64,000 nt of DNA from Desulfuromonas sp. TF (GCF_000472285.1 NZ_KI421413.1:281842-345841), one strand, 5' to 3'. Counted from the stretch's first letter, positions 26,307 to 35,407 are shown. Program-made: numbers and translations. Notes: generated from the sequence alone by a model not told the origin.

Positions 26307-28499
26307 TCACCCGAAAGGAGATGAAGTTTGAAGATGCTGGCCGAGATATTGAAGGGCCAAGATCTGTTTCTCCTTCGGTCCGGGTGCAAAAATCTCCGAC
26401 TCCGCCTCCAACCATCGGACCAGTTCCTCTGCTTTCATCGGGGCACCCAGAAAGAATCCCTGGCCTTCGCTGCAGCCGCTTTCCTGCAGGAACTCGAGTT
26501 GGGCGCGGGTCTCCACCCCCTCGGCCAGAACCTTGATCTTCAAGGTGTGGGCCAGGGCAATGACCGCCGTCACGATGGCGGTATCCCCCGGATCGCGCTC
26601 GATGCCGGCCACAAATGCCCGATCGATCTTGATCCGGTCGATCGGGAAATGCTTCAGGTAGCTCAGGGAAGAGTAACCGGTGCCGAAATCGTCGATGGAG
26701 AGCTGGATCCCCATTCCCTTGAGGATTTGCATTATGGTTGCCGTTTGTCCGGCGTGCTCCATGAGGACGCCCTCGGTGAACTCCAGCTCAAGTCTCGCGG
26801 GATCGAGCTTCGTCTCAGCCAGTACGCGCTCGATGAGATCGGTAAAGTCGGGCTGGCGCAATTGATGGCCCGAGATGTTGACGGCCACCCTCTCCACCGG
26901 ACAACCCGCCTCGGCCCAGACCTTGGCCTGGGTACAGGCAGAGCGCAGGACCCACTCTCCCAGCCTGTAAATAAGGCCGCTGCTTTCGGCCAAAGGAATG
27001 AATCGCGCAGGCGATATATCACCTAACTCGGGGTGGCGCCAACGGGCAAGCACCTCTACCACGCAGCGGCTTCCGGTCTGCAGGTCCCATTGGGGTTGGT
27101 AACACAGAGTGAGTTCCTGCCGGTCAAGCGCCTGCCGAAGTGCGTATTCCAGGGCCACCTTCTCCATGATTTCCCTGTTCATCTCGGGCGAAAAGAACTG
27201 ATAGTTTTGCCGGCCCCCTGCCTTGGCTCGGTACATGGCTGTATCGGCGCAGCGCAGCAGCACCTCCAGGTCGGGAGCGTCGTTGGGATAAAGGGCAATA
27301 CCGATGCTGAAGCCGGCATAGGTCAGTCGCCCGTCGATCTCGAAGGGCGGACGGAAGGTTTCCTGAATGCGAAGAGCCATGCTGGCGGCGGTCTTCTCGT
27401 GCCTGACAGCCAACATGACCACGAACTCGTCCCCTCCCAACCGGGCCAGGGTGTCAGCCGCACGGATGCAGCTGGAGAGCCTTCGGGCCACCTCCTTGAG
27501 AAGCTTGTCGCCGAACTCGTGTCCCTGAGTGTCGTTGATGTCTTTGAAATTGTCGAGGTCGAGGAAAAGGACGGCGACCGCCTGCCTGGATCTGTCGGTC
27601 GATGCGAGTGCCTTTTGCAGGCGATCGAGAAAGAGGGCTCGATTGGGAAGACCGGTGAGAGGGTCATAATAGGCAAGCTGGTGGATTTTCTGCTCGTTCT
27701 TCTTGCGCTCGGTGATGTCCTCACAGATAGTGGCGGTGCCGAGAGATTCCTTCCGAGCGTTCCGGACAACGACTGAAGCGAGCTGGACCGGAAACTCTTC
27801 ACCATCTTTGCGTCGGTTCACGCTCTCCCGCCGCCATATGCCGCATTTGTGGGTCTTTTCCAGAACCCGGGCGCCGTGCAGATGTTCCGGCGCCAGAACC
27901 CGGGCATCCTGGTGCAGGAGTTCTTCCACCTTGTAGCCGTGCATTGCCGCTTCAGCCGGATTGGTGTAAATGATCCTCCCTTCGGCATCGCTGAGAGTGA
28001 TGCCGATCGGCAACGACTCCACACCCGCCCCCAGAAGTTCGAGGCGGGCCTCGCTTCTGTCCAGTTCTTCGAAGGCCCTGCCGGCCCGTACCAGGTAGCG
28101 GGCTCGGCAGGCGAGAAGCTCTCCGTTGACCGGCTTGGAAATGCAATCGCTCGCTCCGGCCTCGTAGGCTTTGAGTATTGAAGCGGTGTCCTGAAGCCCG
28201 GTGACCGCCAGGATCGGCGTGTGCCTCCCTTCCTTTAAGAGCCGCAGATAGGCGCAGGTTTCATATCCGTCCATCTCCGGCATCACCAGGTCAAGGATCA
28301 CCAAGGCGGGGCGCAGCCGCAGAAAAAGGTCGAGCGCTTCCTGCCCCCTGCAGGCCTCCTCCACCTGGAAGCCGGCTTCCTCCAGGGCTGCACGGCAGGT
28401 CTGGCGCATGAAGACCTCATCGTCAACCACCAGAACCATCGGCCGCTCGACGTCGGGCCTGGCGACCGACTTCAAGGTTTTGTCCGACTGATGCTTCAT
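26307..28499 (-). CDS. REC-PAS-GGDEF-EAL cyclic-di-GMP signalling protein
   Basis: 730 residues. The receiver domain (about 20-135) has the acidic pair Asp26/27, phosphoacceptor Asp70 (VILDLVMPEMDG) and Lys122. A PAS/PAC domain spans about 150-265 (ending EDITERKK). The GGDEF domain (272-435) has an intact LGGDEF at about 355-359, so diguanylate cyclase activity is plausible. The EAL domain (450-700) reads EVL instead of EAL at 482-484 but keeps DFGTGYSSL and LAEGVET, so phosphodiesterase activity is likely. No membrane helix. It probably answers a kinase and tunes c-di-GMP, which in this window could feed into pilus and polysaccharide output. Confidence 0.93.
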   Translation of the reverse strand: MKHQSDKTLKSVARPDVERPMVLVVDDEVFMRQTCRAALEEAGFQVEEACRGQEALDLFLRLRPALVILDLVMPEMDGYETCAYLRLLKEGRHTPILAVTGLQDTASILKAYEAGASDCISKPVNGELLACRARYLVRAGRAFEELDRSEARLELLGAGVESLPIGITLSDAEGRIIYTNPAEAAMHGYKVEELLHQDARVLAPEHLHGARVLEKTHKCGIWRRESVNRRKDGEEFPVQLASVVVRNARKESLGTATICEDITERKKNEQKIHQLAYYDPLTGLPNRALFLDRLQKALASTDRSRQAVAVLFLDLDNFKDINDTQGHEFGDKLLKEVARRLSSCIRAADTLARLGGDEFVVMLAVRHEKTAASMALRIQETFRPPFEIDGRLTYAGFSIGIALYPNDAPDLEVLLRCADTAMYRAKAGGRQNYQFFSPEMNREIMEKVALEYALRQALDRQELTLCYQPQWDLQTGSRCVVEVLARWRHPELGDISPARFIPLAESSGLIYRLGEWVLRSACTQAKVWAEAGCPVERVAVNISGHQLRQPDFTDLIERVLAETKLDPARLELEFTEGVLMEHAGQTATIMQILKGMGIQLSIDDFGTGYSSLSYLKHFPIDRIKIDRAFVAGIERDPGDTAIVTAVIALAHTLKIKVLAEGVETRAQLEFLQESGCSEGQGFFLGAPMKAEELVRWLEAESEIFAPGPKEKQILALQYLGQHLQTSSPFG

Positions 28500-28530
28500 A
28501 TACTCATCTCCATCATGGCCTTCGGATGAT

Positions 28531-28558
28531 GCCGGCGCCGCCCGAAAGCAGCGCCGGC
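28531..28558. other. Strong GC hairpin between two minus-strand genes
   Basis: Eleven-base arms GCCGGCGCCGC and GCAGCGCCGGC (one mismatch, which is a G-U wobble on the minus strand) flank a six-base loop. Located between the calcium-repeat lipoprotein stop and the GGDEF/EAL start. There is no T-run on the minus strand and only CTTTCC on the plus strand, so it may be an mRNA-stability or weak termination element. Confidence 0.5.
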
Positions 28559-28590
28559 TTTCCCCGACTTACTCGCTCCCCCGCCAGGAG

Positions 28591-31206
28591 CTAGAAGCCG
28601 CAGGTTCCGGCCGGGATGAACCGTATGCCCGTGCCTTCCTCTTCCGCCGTCATGACCCGGGGCACGTAGTTGACGGGCCCTATGTTGGTGTTGGCGGCCT
28701 CGAAATCGGCCTGTGTCGGGCCCTCGACCAGGAACGCCGCCAGGGCTTCGATGACCACCTTGAACCGCAAGCCGGCGTCGGCATCGGTATTGGCCATGTT
28801 CAGACACAGCACCGATTGCTTGATGTTGCTGCCGCCGGAGAGGGCGTCGACGGCAAAACTCTGGCCGCCGTCAATTGTGTTGTCGAGGACCAGGACCGAC
28901 AACCGGCTGGTTTCGTTGGCCTCGAGATCGATCCCTTCCTGGGAAGTGTTCGAGACATGGTTCATCTTCAGGACAGTGCGGTGCTTTGCACTGCCGCTGG
29001 ACAGGGATCTGATGCCGGGCCTTACCGTTCCGGTGACCGAGTTTCCGCTCAGAGTGCTGGTCACTTTTGAAGCCCCTCCGGCTTCCAGAACGATTCCCGC
29101 ACCACCTGATTTTTCGACCTGGTTATTTGCAATCATCACCTTCCCGCCCGCGGCGCCCTGTCCGTAGATGACCTGGATTCCGTCATCGGCAACCCCCAGC
29201 GCAGCCGTACCCAGAGTATTGCCGGAGATATCAAGGTTGGCGGCGGACGCCGTAGAGGTGCTCACCTTGATTCCTACTCCCCTTGTGTCGTCGATGATAT
29301 TGTTCGAAATGAATCCGTTGCCGGAAACGTTTGAGAGTAGAATTCCCTCTTTTCGTGTGCCGGTAATGCTGTTTTCATGGATATTGAACCCGCCGGAGCC
29401 GCTGCCGGAAATACCGGCGCTTCCCACCTGCCCCCCTTGGAGACGCAGCCCTGCCACCTCGTTGTTGGAAGCCACATTGACGATCGCGACCGGATCGGCG
29501 GTGTCGACGATGACCGGAGGACCTGCCGCCGCAACGATGGTGAAGCCGTTGAAGATGAAGTCCACCCCCTGGCCGAGCAGTTTCTGGTCCGCCTTCAGAA
29601 TGAATCCCAGGCTCTGGTTGGCGGAGGTTCCGTCGCCTTCATAGACAAAGACGGTGTCTCCCACGTTCGAGACAACCTCGGCCGCCGTCAAGGCATTGAA
29701 GGGGCTATTGAAGTGTCCGTCCCCACCCGGAGCGGCAATGTTGTTCACGTACCAGGCCAGATGGTCCATCCCGATGGTGACAGTTACCGGAGTGCCGGAG
29801 CCCGACGGCGTATAGGTGAAGGTATCGTCGCCGGTAGTTCCGGTCACCGGTATATAAGTGAAGCTGCCGTCGGCATTGACCGTCACAGAACCGCCGAGAG
29901 CGGTTTCACTGTCAGAGGCTGCGATGGTGGTTCCGTCCGGATCGTTGGCCAGCAGACCCTGCTCGCTCGTTACAGTCAGCGGTGTATTGCCGATCCACTG
30001 GTAGAGGTCGGCCACAGGTGACGCGTCACAGGCGTCGCCGATACCGTCGCCGTCCGTGTCGGTCTGATCGGAATTGGCGGTGCCGGGACAGTTGTCGCAG
30101 GCGTCGCCGATGCCGTCGCCGTCTGTGTCGGTCTGCGCCGGGTTGTCGGTGTCCGGGCAATTGTCGAGGAAATCGATGACTCCGTCGCTGTCGGAATCGT
30201 CCTCGCAGGCATCGCCGACCCCGTTATCGTCGGAGTCGGTCTGGTCGGGGTTGGGCACCGTGGGGCAGTTATCAAGGAAATCATCGGTCCCGTCACCGTC
30301 GAGGTCCTCCGTGCAGGCATCTCCGATGCCATCATTATCGGTATCCGTCTGATCCGGATTGGAGATATTGGGACAATTGTCCTGGAAATCGGGCACCCCA
30401 TCAGCATCCCGATCGCTCTCGCAGACGTCGCCGATTCCGTCTTCATCAGTATCGGTCTGGTCAGGGTTGAAGGTGCCGGGGCAATTGTCAATAAAATCAG
30501 GTACTCCGTCACCTTCCGTGTCTCCCTCGCAGGCGTCGCCGATACCATCGCCGTCCAGGTCGATCTGGTCGGGGTTAGGCACCGTTGGGCAATTATCGAG
30601 GAAATCGCTGAATCCGTCGCCATCGGTATCACCGCTGCAGGCGTCGCCGATGCCGTCATCGTTGGAATCAGCCTGGTCAGGGTTGGGTACATTGGGACAG
30701 TTGTCGGTGAAGTCGTCATCACCATCGCCGTCACGGTCGCCGGTACAGGCATCGCCGATGCCATCCCCGTCGGTGTCGGCCTGGCCGGGATTGGGAATAT
30801 TCGGGCAGTTGTCCAGAGTGTCGTCGATGCCGTCTCCATCCTGATCTAAATCGCAGGCATCGCCGATGCCGTCTCCGTCGCTGTCGATCTGGTCGGAGTT
30901 CGGCACGGCAGGACAGTTATCCACGAAACTGTCGACTCCATCGCCGTCCGAATCCCCTTCACAGGCATCACCGATGCCATTGCCGTCGGTGTCGGCCTGG
31001 TCTGGATTGATCACCGTCGGACAGTTGTCCACCGCGTCTCCGATCCCGTCGCCGTCCAGGTCCCCATCTGTGCCGACAGGGTTTGTATCCGCTACCTTGG
31101 CGGATCTGGATTTGCTCCCTCCTTCGCAGGAGATCAGAGCGAGAGCGCCGAAGAGACCTGCCAAAACAAGCAGGAACACCAAAAACCTACTTCTTTTCTT
31201 AGCCAT
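28591..31206 (-). CDS. Thrombospondin type 3 repeat lipoprotein with beta-helix domain
   Basis: 871 residues. Signal peptide with lipobox LISC, so a surface or periplasmic lipoprotein. Ten Asp-rich calcium-binding TSP3 repeats follow (about residues 45-400), each containing DGDGIGDAC-like and DNCP segments at a 36-residue spacing, with the last unit shortened to 24. Next comes an Ig/VCBS-like domain (about 405-490: ANDPDGTT, SVTVNADGSFTYIP). A right-handed beta-helix makes up the C-terminal half (repeated short strands such as NSITG, NNIIDD, GNTLG, NQVEKSG). Probably a large extracellular adhesin or polysaccharide-binding protein stabilised by calcium. AAAGGAG lies 8 bases before the ATG. Confidence 0.9.
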   Translation of the reverse strand: MAKKRSRFLVFLLVLAGLFGALALISCEGGSKSRSAKVADTNPVGTDGDLDGDGIGDAVDNCPTVINPDQADTDGNGIGDACEGDSDGDGVDSFVDNCPAVPNSDQIDSDGDGIGDACDLDQDGDGIDDTLDNCPNIPNPGQADTDGDGIGDACTGDRDGDGDDDFTDNCPNVPNPDQADSNDDGIGDACSGDTDGDGFSDFLDNCPTVPNPDQIDLDGDGIGDACEGDTEGDGVPDFIDNCPGTFNPDQTDTDEDGIGDVCESDRDADGVPDFQDNCPNISNPDQTDTDNDGIGDACTEDLDGDGTDDFLDNCPTVPNPDQTDSDDNGVGDACEDDSDSDGVIDFLDNCPDTDNPAQTDTDGDGIGDACDNCPGTANSDQTDTDGDGIGDACDASPVADLYQWIGNTPLTVTSEQGLLANDPDGTTIAASDSETALGGSVTVNADGSFTYIPVTGTTGDDTFTYTPSGSGTPVTVTIGMDHLAWYVNNIAAPGGDGHFNSPFNALTAAEVVSNVGDTVFVYEGDGTSANQSLGFILKADQKLLGQGVDFIFNGFTIVAAAGPPVIVDTADPVAIVNVASNNEVAGLRLQGGQVGSAGISGSGSGGFNIHENSITGTRKEGILLSNVSGNGFISNNIIDDTRGVGIKVSTSTASAANLDISGNTLGTAALGVADDGIQVIYGQGAAGGKVMIANNQVEKSGGAGIVLEAGGASKVTSTLSGNSVTGTVRPGIRSLSSGSAKHRTVLKMNHVSNTSQEGIDLEANETSRLSVLVLDNTIDGGQSFAVDALSGGSNIKQSVLCLNMANTDADAGLRFKVVIEALAAFLVEGPTQADFEAANTNIGPVNYVPRVMTAEEEGTGIRFIPAGTCGF
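30004..31060 (-). repeat. Ten-copy coding repeat (TSP3 units, about 108-base period)
   Basis: The TSP3 part of the lipoprotein gene is a tandem array at DNA level, with GCATCGCCGATGCCGTC-like blocks recurring about every 108 bases. Units have diverged, mostly at third positions. It is coding and not a CRISPR array. Confidence 0.8.
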
Positions 31207-31535
31207 GGCCGCACTCCTTTAGGATGGATAACAACATAAGTTCAAATTCATAATCGAAAGTCTTATTCCAATAGGATCATACTTCCGTGAGGTGTCAACC
31301 GACTTTTGAATATTTTTTTTTCACACGAAAGATGGAGAAAAAAATTCGGCCCTTTCCCGGCATCCCTTATGTCGATTCAGTCCGCCTGCCCACACGCTTA
31401 AAATGTGGTCGCGCATCTGTAAAATCTGGTGTGGTTGAAAAGCTGAGCGGCCAGACCTGGAGGTGATATCGTGCTGAGTGGAGAACAAAGGACAGGGTAT
31501 TGGAAGGTTAGCGGGAAGTGGATGAGCGCGTGAAA
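31207..31535. other. 329-base intergenic region
   Basis: Lies between the TSP3 lipoprotein start and the LuxR-type regulator stop. A minus-strand TTGACA (31298-31293) could be the -35 of the lipoprotein promoter, but the -10 is poor. At 31460-31532 a plus-strand GGAGGTGATATC is followed by GTG and 19 further codons before TGA. This is a possible mini-ORF or a remnant of a lost gene. Nothing else was recognised. Confidence 0.5.
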
Positions 31536-32174
31536 CTATGCTTCTTTCAGTTCATCAGGATCGGACTTTATTTTGGCGGCGCAAATAGCCAGTTTAAGCC
31601 GGTTTGAGACACCGAATTTTTTAAAAAGATGGTTAACATGGGATTTCACGGTCGGTTCGCTGATGGAGAGCTTTTCTGACATCTCCTTGTTGGTAAAGCC
31701 GGAGCACAGATAATGCAGGATTTCCATCTCTTTTTTAGTCAGATGCATTTCCTTGTTCGCAACATCGGGGCGGTGAAGTGATTTGTTTATCGTCTTTCGA
31801 TCTATCCACAATTCTCCGGAATGCACTGTCCTGATTGCCTTTTTGAGCAACTTGGAGTCAGACTTGTTAGAAACCAGACCGACCAAGCCCTTAGAGACCA
31901 CCTCCTGCAAATCTTTATAGGGGAGGGAAAGGTTCGAACTGTTGCTTAAAAGCAAAACCTTTAAGGATTCTTCAGCGCGGAAATCACGGAAGATCGTGTT
32001 GCAACTGCCATGATCGGCAATAACAACATCGTGATCCAGTTTCAGCATCTCTTCCAGATCGCCATTGCTGCAGGAAATCCCGACGATGTCGATCTCCTCG
32101 TCGTCTTCAAGAAGCCTTTTCAGACCTTCAGCAAGGAGATAGGTTTTGCAACATATCAGAACATTTATCGGCAT
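31536..32174 (-). CDS. LuxR-type DNA-binding response regulator, degenerate receiver
   Basis: 212 residues: a receiver-like N-terminal domain (about 1-120) and a LuxR helix-turn-helix (about 143-205) with LTKKEMEILHYLCSGFTNKEMSEKL and SEPTVKSHVNHLFKKFGVSNR. The receiver lacks the usual acidic pair after the first strand (ICCKTYLLAEG in place of VDDH). An Asp remains in VVIADHGSC. It may therefore respond to a ligand or a partner rather than to phosphorylation, as in CsgD/VpsT-like regulators. GAGGACC precedes the ATG. The target is unknown; neighbouring surface-protein genes are candidates. Confidence 0.87.
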   Translation of the reverse strand: MPINVLICCKTYLLAEGLKRLLEDDEEIDIVGISCSNGDLEEMLKLDHDVVIADHGSCNTIFRDFRAEESLKVLLLSNSSNLSLPYKDLQEVVSKGLVGLVSNKSDSKLLKKAIRTVHSGELWIDRKTINKSLHRPDVANKEMHLTKKEMEILHYLCSGFTNKEMSEKLSISEPTVKSHVNHLFKKFGVSNRLKLAICAAKIKSDPDELKEA

Positions 32175-32346
32175 CTGGGTCCTCTTTTTGTTTACAGCCC
32201 ATATTGGAAAGCACGCAATGAATAGTCGGTTAAGGGCAACCCTCCCAATAAAATTGAATTGTCCCTTCTTTTTAAGTGTAGCAGGTAGTTTGGATTTGCA
32301 AGTGACGCTTGGTTGAATACTTGGTCAACCGGAAGTAGAGCCGGAA

Positions 32347-32384
32347 GAAAAAAAAGGGACCAGCCGCTGTCGACTGATCCCTTT
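32347..32384 (-). terminator. Rho-independent terminator after tRNA-Val
   Basis: On the minus strand an 11-bp stem GGGATCAGTCG/CGGCTGGTCCC (two G-U pairs) with loop ACAG, flanked by AAA and followed by eight T. Starts 9 bases after the tRNA 3' end. Confidence 0.88.
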
Positions 32385-32392
32385 GATTTCTT

Positions 32393-32467
32393 TGGTGGGC
32401 GTTCACAGGATCGAACTGTGGACCCCTGCCGTGTGAAGGCAGTGCTCTCCCGCTGAGCTAAACGCCC
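32393..32467 (-). tRNA. tRNA-Val(CAC)
   Basis: On the minus strand the acceptor stem GGGCGTT pairs with AACGCCC, then A and an encoded CCA. The D arm is TAGCTCAGCGGGAGAGC. The anticodon arm CTGCC-TTCACAC-GGCAG gives anticodon CAC (reads GUG, valine). The T arm is ACAG-TTCGATC-CTGT. A terminator follows immediately. No integrase or duplicated 3' end suggesting an attachment site was seen beside it. Confidence 0.95.
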
Positions 32468-32563
32468 TGATATGAGGCTGAATTTATAGCAACTCGCGGC
32501 CGGAGTGTCAATCTCTTTTTCGCGCTTTTAAGAATGATCCCGTATCCCAGGGCTAAATCAACA

Positions 32564-33082
32564 TCATGGGAGAAAAAGAGTAATGGCGCGGCGGAAACCG
32601 GGTTCGGTGAGCATGCACTTTTCAAGAATGGCACGGATCTCATCATGGCTTTTTGCTGGGAGGACTTCGGCCAGGTTCACCAGGGCGTCGGCATCCCAGA
32701 GAATGCGAAACTCGGGGGAGTCGATCGCCGCCGGTGTGTGGTGCGAGCCGATCAGGGAACAGACGGCGGATACGAAGCGCTCGGGAGCGCCGAGCCCGCT
32801 CAGGATTTCCCGCGCGACAGGGGGACCCTCCTGCTCCTGGTAGGGTCCGGCGCACGAACCGTACTTGCGCTCGGCCTCCGGGATTCCGATATCGTGAAGA
32901 TAGGCGGCGGCCATGGTCAGCATTTCGTCTGCATCAATATAGGCCAGCAGCTCTCTGGCATACCCGGCCACCTGAAGGGCATGCTCGATCCGACGTTTAT
33001 CAGCTCCGAAATACGCCTCCATGGCGGCCCGGATTCTCCCGGGAAAATCGGTCACAAGTTCCTCCCTTGTATCCTCACCCAT
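32564..33082 (-). CDS. HD-domain phosphohydrolase-like protein
   Basis: 172 residues from the ATG at 33082 (GAGGGG upstream). The longer frame overlaps the ClC gene. HD-domain residues are visible: IEHALQVAGYARELL, AAAYLHDIGIPEAERK, a later SHH segment (GSHHTPA) and LWDADALVNLAEV, which supply the metal ligands. Such short HD proteins hydrolyse phosphate esters or nucleotides. The substrate is unknown. It starts 7 bases after the ClC stop and is probably in one operon with it. Confidence 0.86.
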   Translation of the reverse strand: MGEDTREELVTDFPGRIRAAMEAYFGADKRRIEHALQVAGYARELLAYIDADEMLTMAAAYLHDIGIPEAERKYGSCAGPYQEQEGPPVAREILSGLGAPERFVSAVCSLIGSHHTPAAIDSPEFRILWDADALVNLAEVLPAKSHDEIRAILEKCMLTEPGFRRAITLFLP

Positions 33083-33089
33083 GTTCCCC

Positions 33090-34940
33090 TCATTCTCCCT
33101 TGTATTTTTCCAACTCAGCGGCATATCGGGAGAGAACCGCGCGCCGGGAGAGCATGAAGAGCACCTTTCCGGGCTCCTCCTCGTCGACCACGGGAATCTC
33201 CTCAAGACCTCGCCCAGACAGCTTCTGCAGAACCTTGGAGAGGGTATCCGAAGTTTGAATCTTCACCACTCGGGCAACAGCTATATCTCGAGCCAGAACA
33301 AGACCCGGCGGAATCTCCTCGTGGAGAATGCGGCGGATGTCATTGATTGAAAAAATTCCTGTCATCATCCCCTGATCGTTCACCACGGGATAGTAGGCCC
33401 CATCGGCGGTGGCAATCCTTTGCAGTATCTCATGCAGGCTCAAGTCTTCCGGAATGAATGTCGGGTTTCGACCCTGGTCCTTGAGGTCTGAAACCTTGAG
33501 TCCCTCAAGGACATCAATGACGAATTCCCCGAGATGGGCGGGTGAATCAATCCGGCTGGGAACCTGGTTTTCATAGATGGTGTTTCGGCGCAGAACGATC
33601 ATCGGCACCACGCACACCAACATGAGAGGGGCCAGCAGGCCGTAGTTGCCGGTAAGCTCGCTGACCATGATCAGCGTGGCGACCGGAGTGTTGGCAACGC
33701 CGGCGAAAAAGCCGGCCATTCCGACAAGGACATAGGCGCGTGGATCTTGAACCACGGACGGAAAGAAGTGGACCGCCGCGGCGCCGAAGGCGCCTCCGAG
33801 CATGGCGCCGATGACCAGGCTGGGAGCGAAGACGCCGCCGGAGCCTCCAGAAGAGATGGTCAGGCTGGTAGCCAGGATTTTGGCCACGGCCACCACCACC
33901 ATGACCCACAAGGCGATTTTCCCGTAAAGCGCCGCCTGAACCAGGCCGTAACCGGAACCGAGTACCTGGGGAACCACCATGGCCAGCAACCCGAGCAGCA
34001 ATCCGCCCAGGGCCGGCTTGAGCATCGTGGGCATACGCAGGCGACGGAAAAAATCCCGCGTCCGGTAAAAGACCTGAACGTAAAACTTTCCCAGGAGAGC
34101 GCAGAGAATTCCCAGACCGAGATAAAGGATCAGTTCGCGCGGGTGATCGAAGCGAAAGCGCGGAGTGTCAAGAAGCGGCTGCCAACCGGTCACCGCGCCG
34201 AAAAGGGAATAGGCGATGATCGAAGAGATGATGCAGGGGACGAGGCCTTCGTGTTCAAACTCGGGATCGCGGTAAAGAACCTCAACGGCAAAGAGGGCGC
34301 CCCCCAGTGGAGAGCGAAAGGTGGCGCCGATCCCTCCGGCCATGCCGGCCAGCAGCAGGATGCGCCGGTCCGCGGCCGAGAGGCCGAGTCGGGTGGCGAG
34401 AAAAGAGCCAAAACCGGCGCCGATCTGGGCGATGGGACCTTCCCGTCCCGCCGAACCGCCGGTGCCGATGGTCGCTACTGAGGCGATTCCTTTGATCAGC
34501 GGCACCCGTCCGCGGATATAACCCCCTTTTTGATGGCAGGCGTCGATGACGGCATCGGTTCCGTGGCCCTCGGTTTCAGGGGCAAATTTGAAGACGAGAA
34601 AGCCGGAAACGAGGCCGCCGATAACCGGAATGAGAAAAAGGAACCAACGATGGTCCATGTGCAGGGAATCGATCGCCGTTTCCCCGAGGTGAGCGAGCGC
34701 CTTCGCCCCCTCTTCAGGGGGATGGTAGCCGGCGAGATGATGAAGGAAATATCCCTCCACGAAATTAGCGGCGAAGTAGAAGACCAGAGCACCCAACCCG
34801 GCTACCAGCCCCACGAGCACGGCGAGCATGGTCGGGCGGGCCATGGAGTGCACATCCAGAAGATTCTTAAGCGATTTTTCCATCTCCGGAAAGGTTTTCA
34901 GGGCCCACCGGCTTTCTGATCTGGATTTTTGGCTGGTCAT
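33090..34940 (-). CDS. ClC-type chloride channel/transporter with two CBS domains
   Basis: 616 residues. The membrane core has about 17-18 helical segments with GTGGSAGREGPIAQIG, whose Glu167 is the gating glutamate, and SGGSGGVFAPSLVIGA. The first selectivity-filter segment reads GHGTDA instead of the classic GSGIP, as seen in a subfamily of prokaryotic ClCs. Two CBS domains occupy about 480-605 (MTGIFSINDIRR; IPVVDEEEPGKVLFMLSR) and may bind nucleotides to gate transport. Chloride/proton exchange or channel activity cannot be told from sequence. The ATG at 34940 has only a weak ribosome-binding site. Confidence 0.92.
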   Translation of the reverse strand: MTSQKSRSESRWALKTFPEMEKSLKNLLDVHSMARPTMLAVLVGLVAGLGALVFYFAANFVEGYFLHHLAGYHPPEEGAKALAHLGETAIDSLHMDHRWFLFLIPVIGGLVSGFLVFKFAPETEGHGTDAVIDACHQKGGYIRGRVPLIKGIASVATIGTGGSAGREGPIAQIGAGFGSFLATRLGLSAADRRILLLAGMAGGIGATFRSPLGGALFAVEVLYRDPEFEHEGLVPCIISSIIAYSLFGAVTGWQPLLDTPRFRFDHPRELILYLGLGILCALLGKFYVQVFYRTRDFFRRLRMPTMLKPALGGLLLGLLAMVVPQVLGSGYGLVQAALYGKIALWVMVVVAVAKILATSLTISSGGSGGVFAPSLVIGAMLGGAFGAAAVHFFPSVVQDPRAYVLVGMAGFFAGVANTPVATLIMVSELTGNYGLLAPLMLVCVVPMIVLRRNTIYENQVPSRIDSPAHLGEFVIDVLEGLKVSDLKDQGRNPTFIPEDLSLHEILQRIATADGAYYPVVNDQGMMTGIFSINDIRRILHEEIPPGLVLARDIAVARVVKIQTSDTLSKVLQKLSGRGLEEIPVVDEEEPGKVLFMLSRRAVLSRYAAELEKYKGE

Positions 34941-35071
34941 GAATTCACGTATTGCGGAAATTGGGATGGGGGATTTATCCTCGTAAGGACTTTACATACC
35001 ATGCCCGAATCGGGTTCGCAAAGAATATCTCCCTTAAAGGCAACGACTTCGCGCTGTGCACAACAACAGAA

Positions 35072-35407
35072 TTACAATTTGTTGATTTCGTTCTTGTGAT
35101 AAACATCGAAGAAAATGACACTGTGGTCTCCTACCTCGGAGCAGTGCCCGCACTTGTCTTCGAGGCGGCGGTTTTCCTTGCGGCACTCCTCGCACCAGTA
35201 ATAGATCAGACGGTAATCCCGGCGCCCCACGTACTTCTTCATTCGCCCGTGATGCAGACCGTGCATTTTGCCGTCGGCATCGCCGGGATGGGCCAGAAGG
35301 CGGTGAATCACCTTCCAGATCCGTTCGTGCCCTGGGGGGTCGCTCTTCCTGATCCTCTCCAGTCGCTCGCTGAAATGAGAAGTGGGAAAATAACTGTAAA
35401 TATGCAT
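35072..35407 (-). CDS. RelE-like protein with Cys4 insertion
   Basis: 111 residues from the ATG at 35407, with AGGTGA 8 bases upstream. A GTG at 35419 overlapping the previous stop is the alternative. The fold pattern matches the RelE/ParE toxin superfamily: helical N-terminus (FSERLERIRKSDPPGHERIW), then GRMKKYVGRRDYRLIYYW, and the closing VIFFDVYHKNEINKL. Between the last strands lies CEECRKENRRLEDKCGHC, a CxxC-x11-CxxC zinc-ribbon-like loop not found in typical RelE. It is the last gene of a five-gene operon. Toxin activity is possible, but the operon setting also fits a housekeeping RNA-binding role. Confidence 0.7.
   Translation of the reverse strand: MHIYSYFPTSHFSERLERIRKSDPPGHERIWKVIHRLLAHPGDADGKMHGLHHGRMKKYVGRRDYRLIYYWCEECRKENRRLEDKCGHCSEVGDHSVIFFDVYHKNEINKL

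Noticed and set aside
26120..26389. 89-codon minus-strand frame
   Set aside because: Overlaps the 55-residue gene in another frame and lacks a ribosome-binding site.
30004..31060. Regular repeat that could suggest a CRISPR array
   Set aside because: The repeats are in frame, encode DxDGDGIGD and DNCP calcium-binding units, and have no unique spacers.
32393..32467. tRNA-Val as an integration site
   Set aside because: No integrase, no duplicated 3' end and no composition change beside it.
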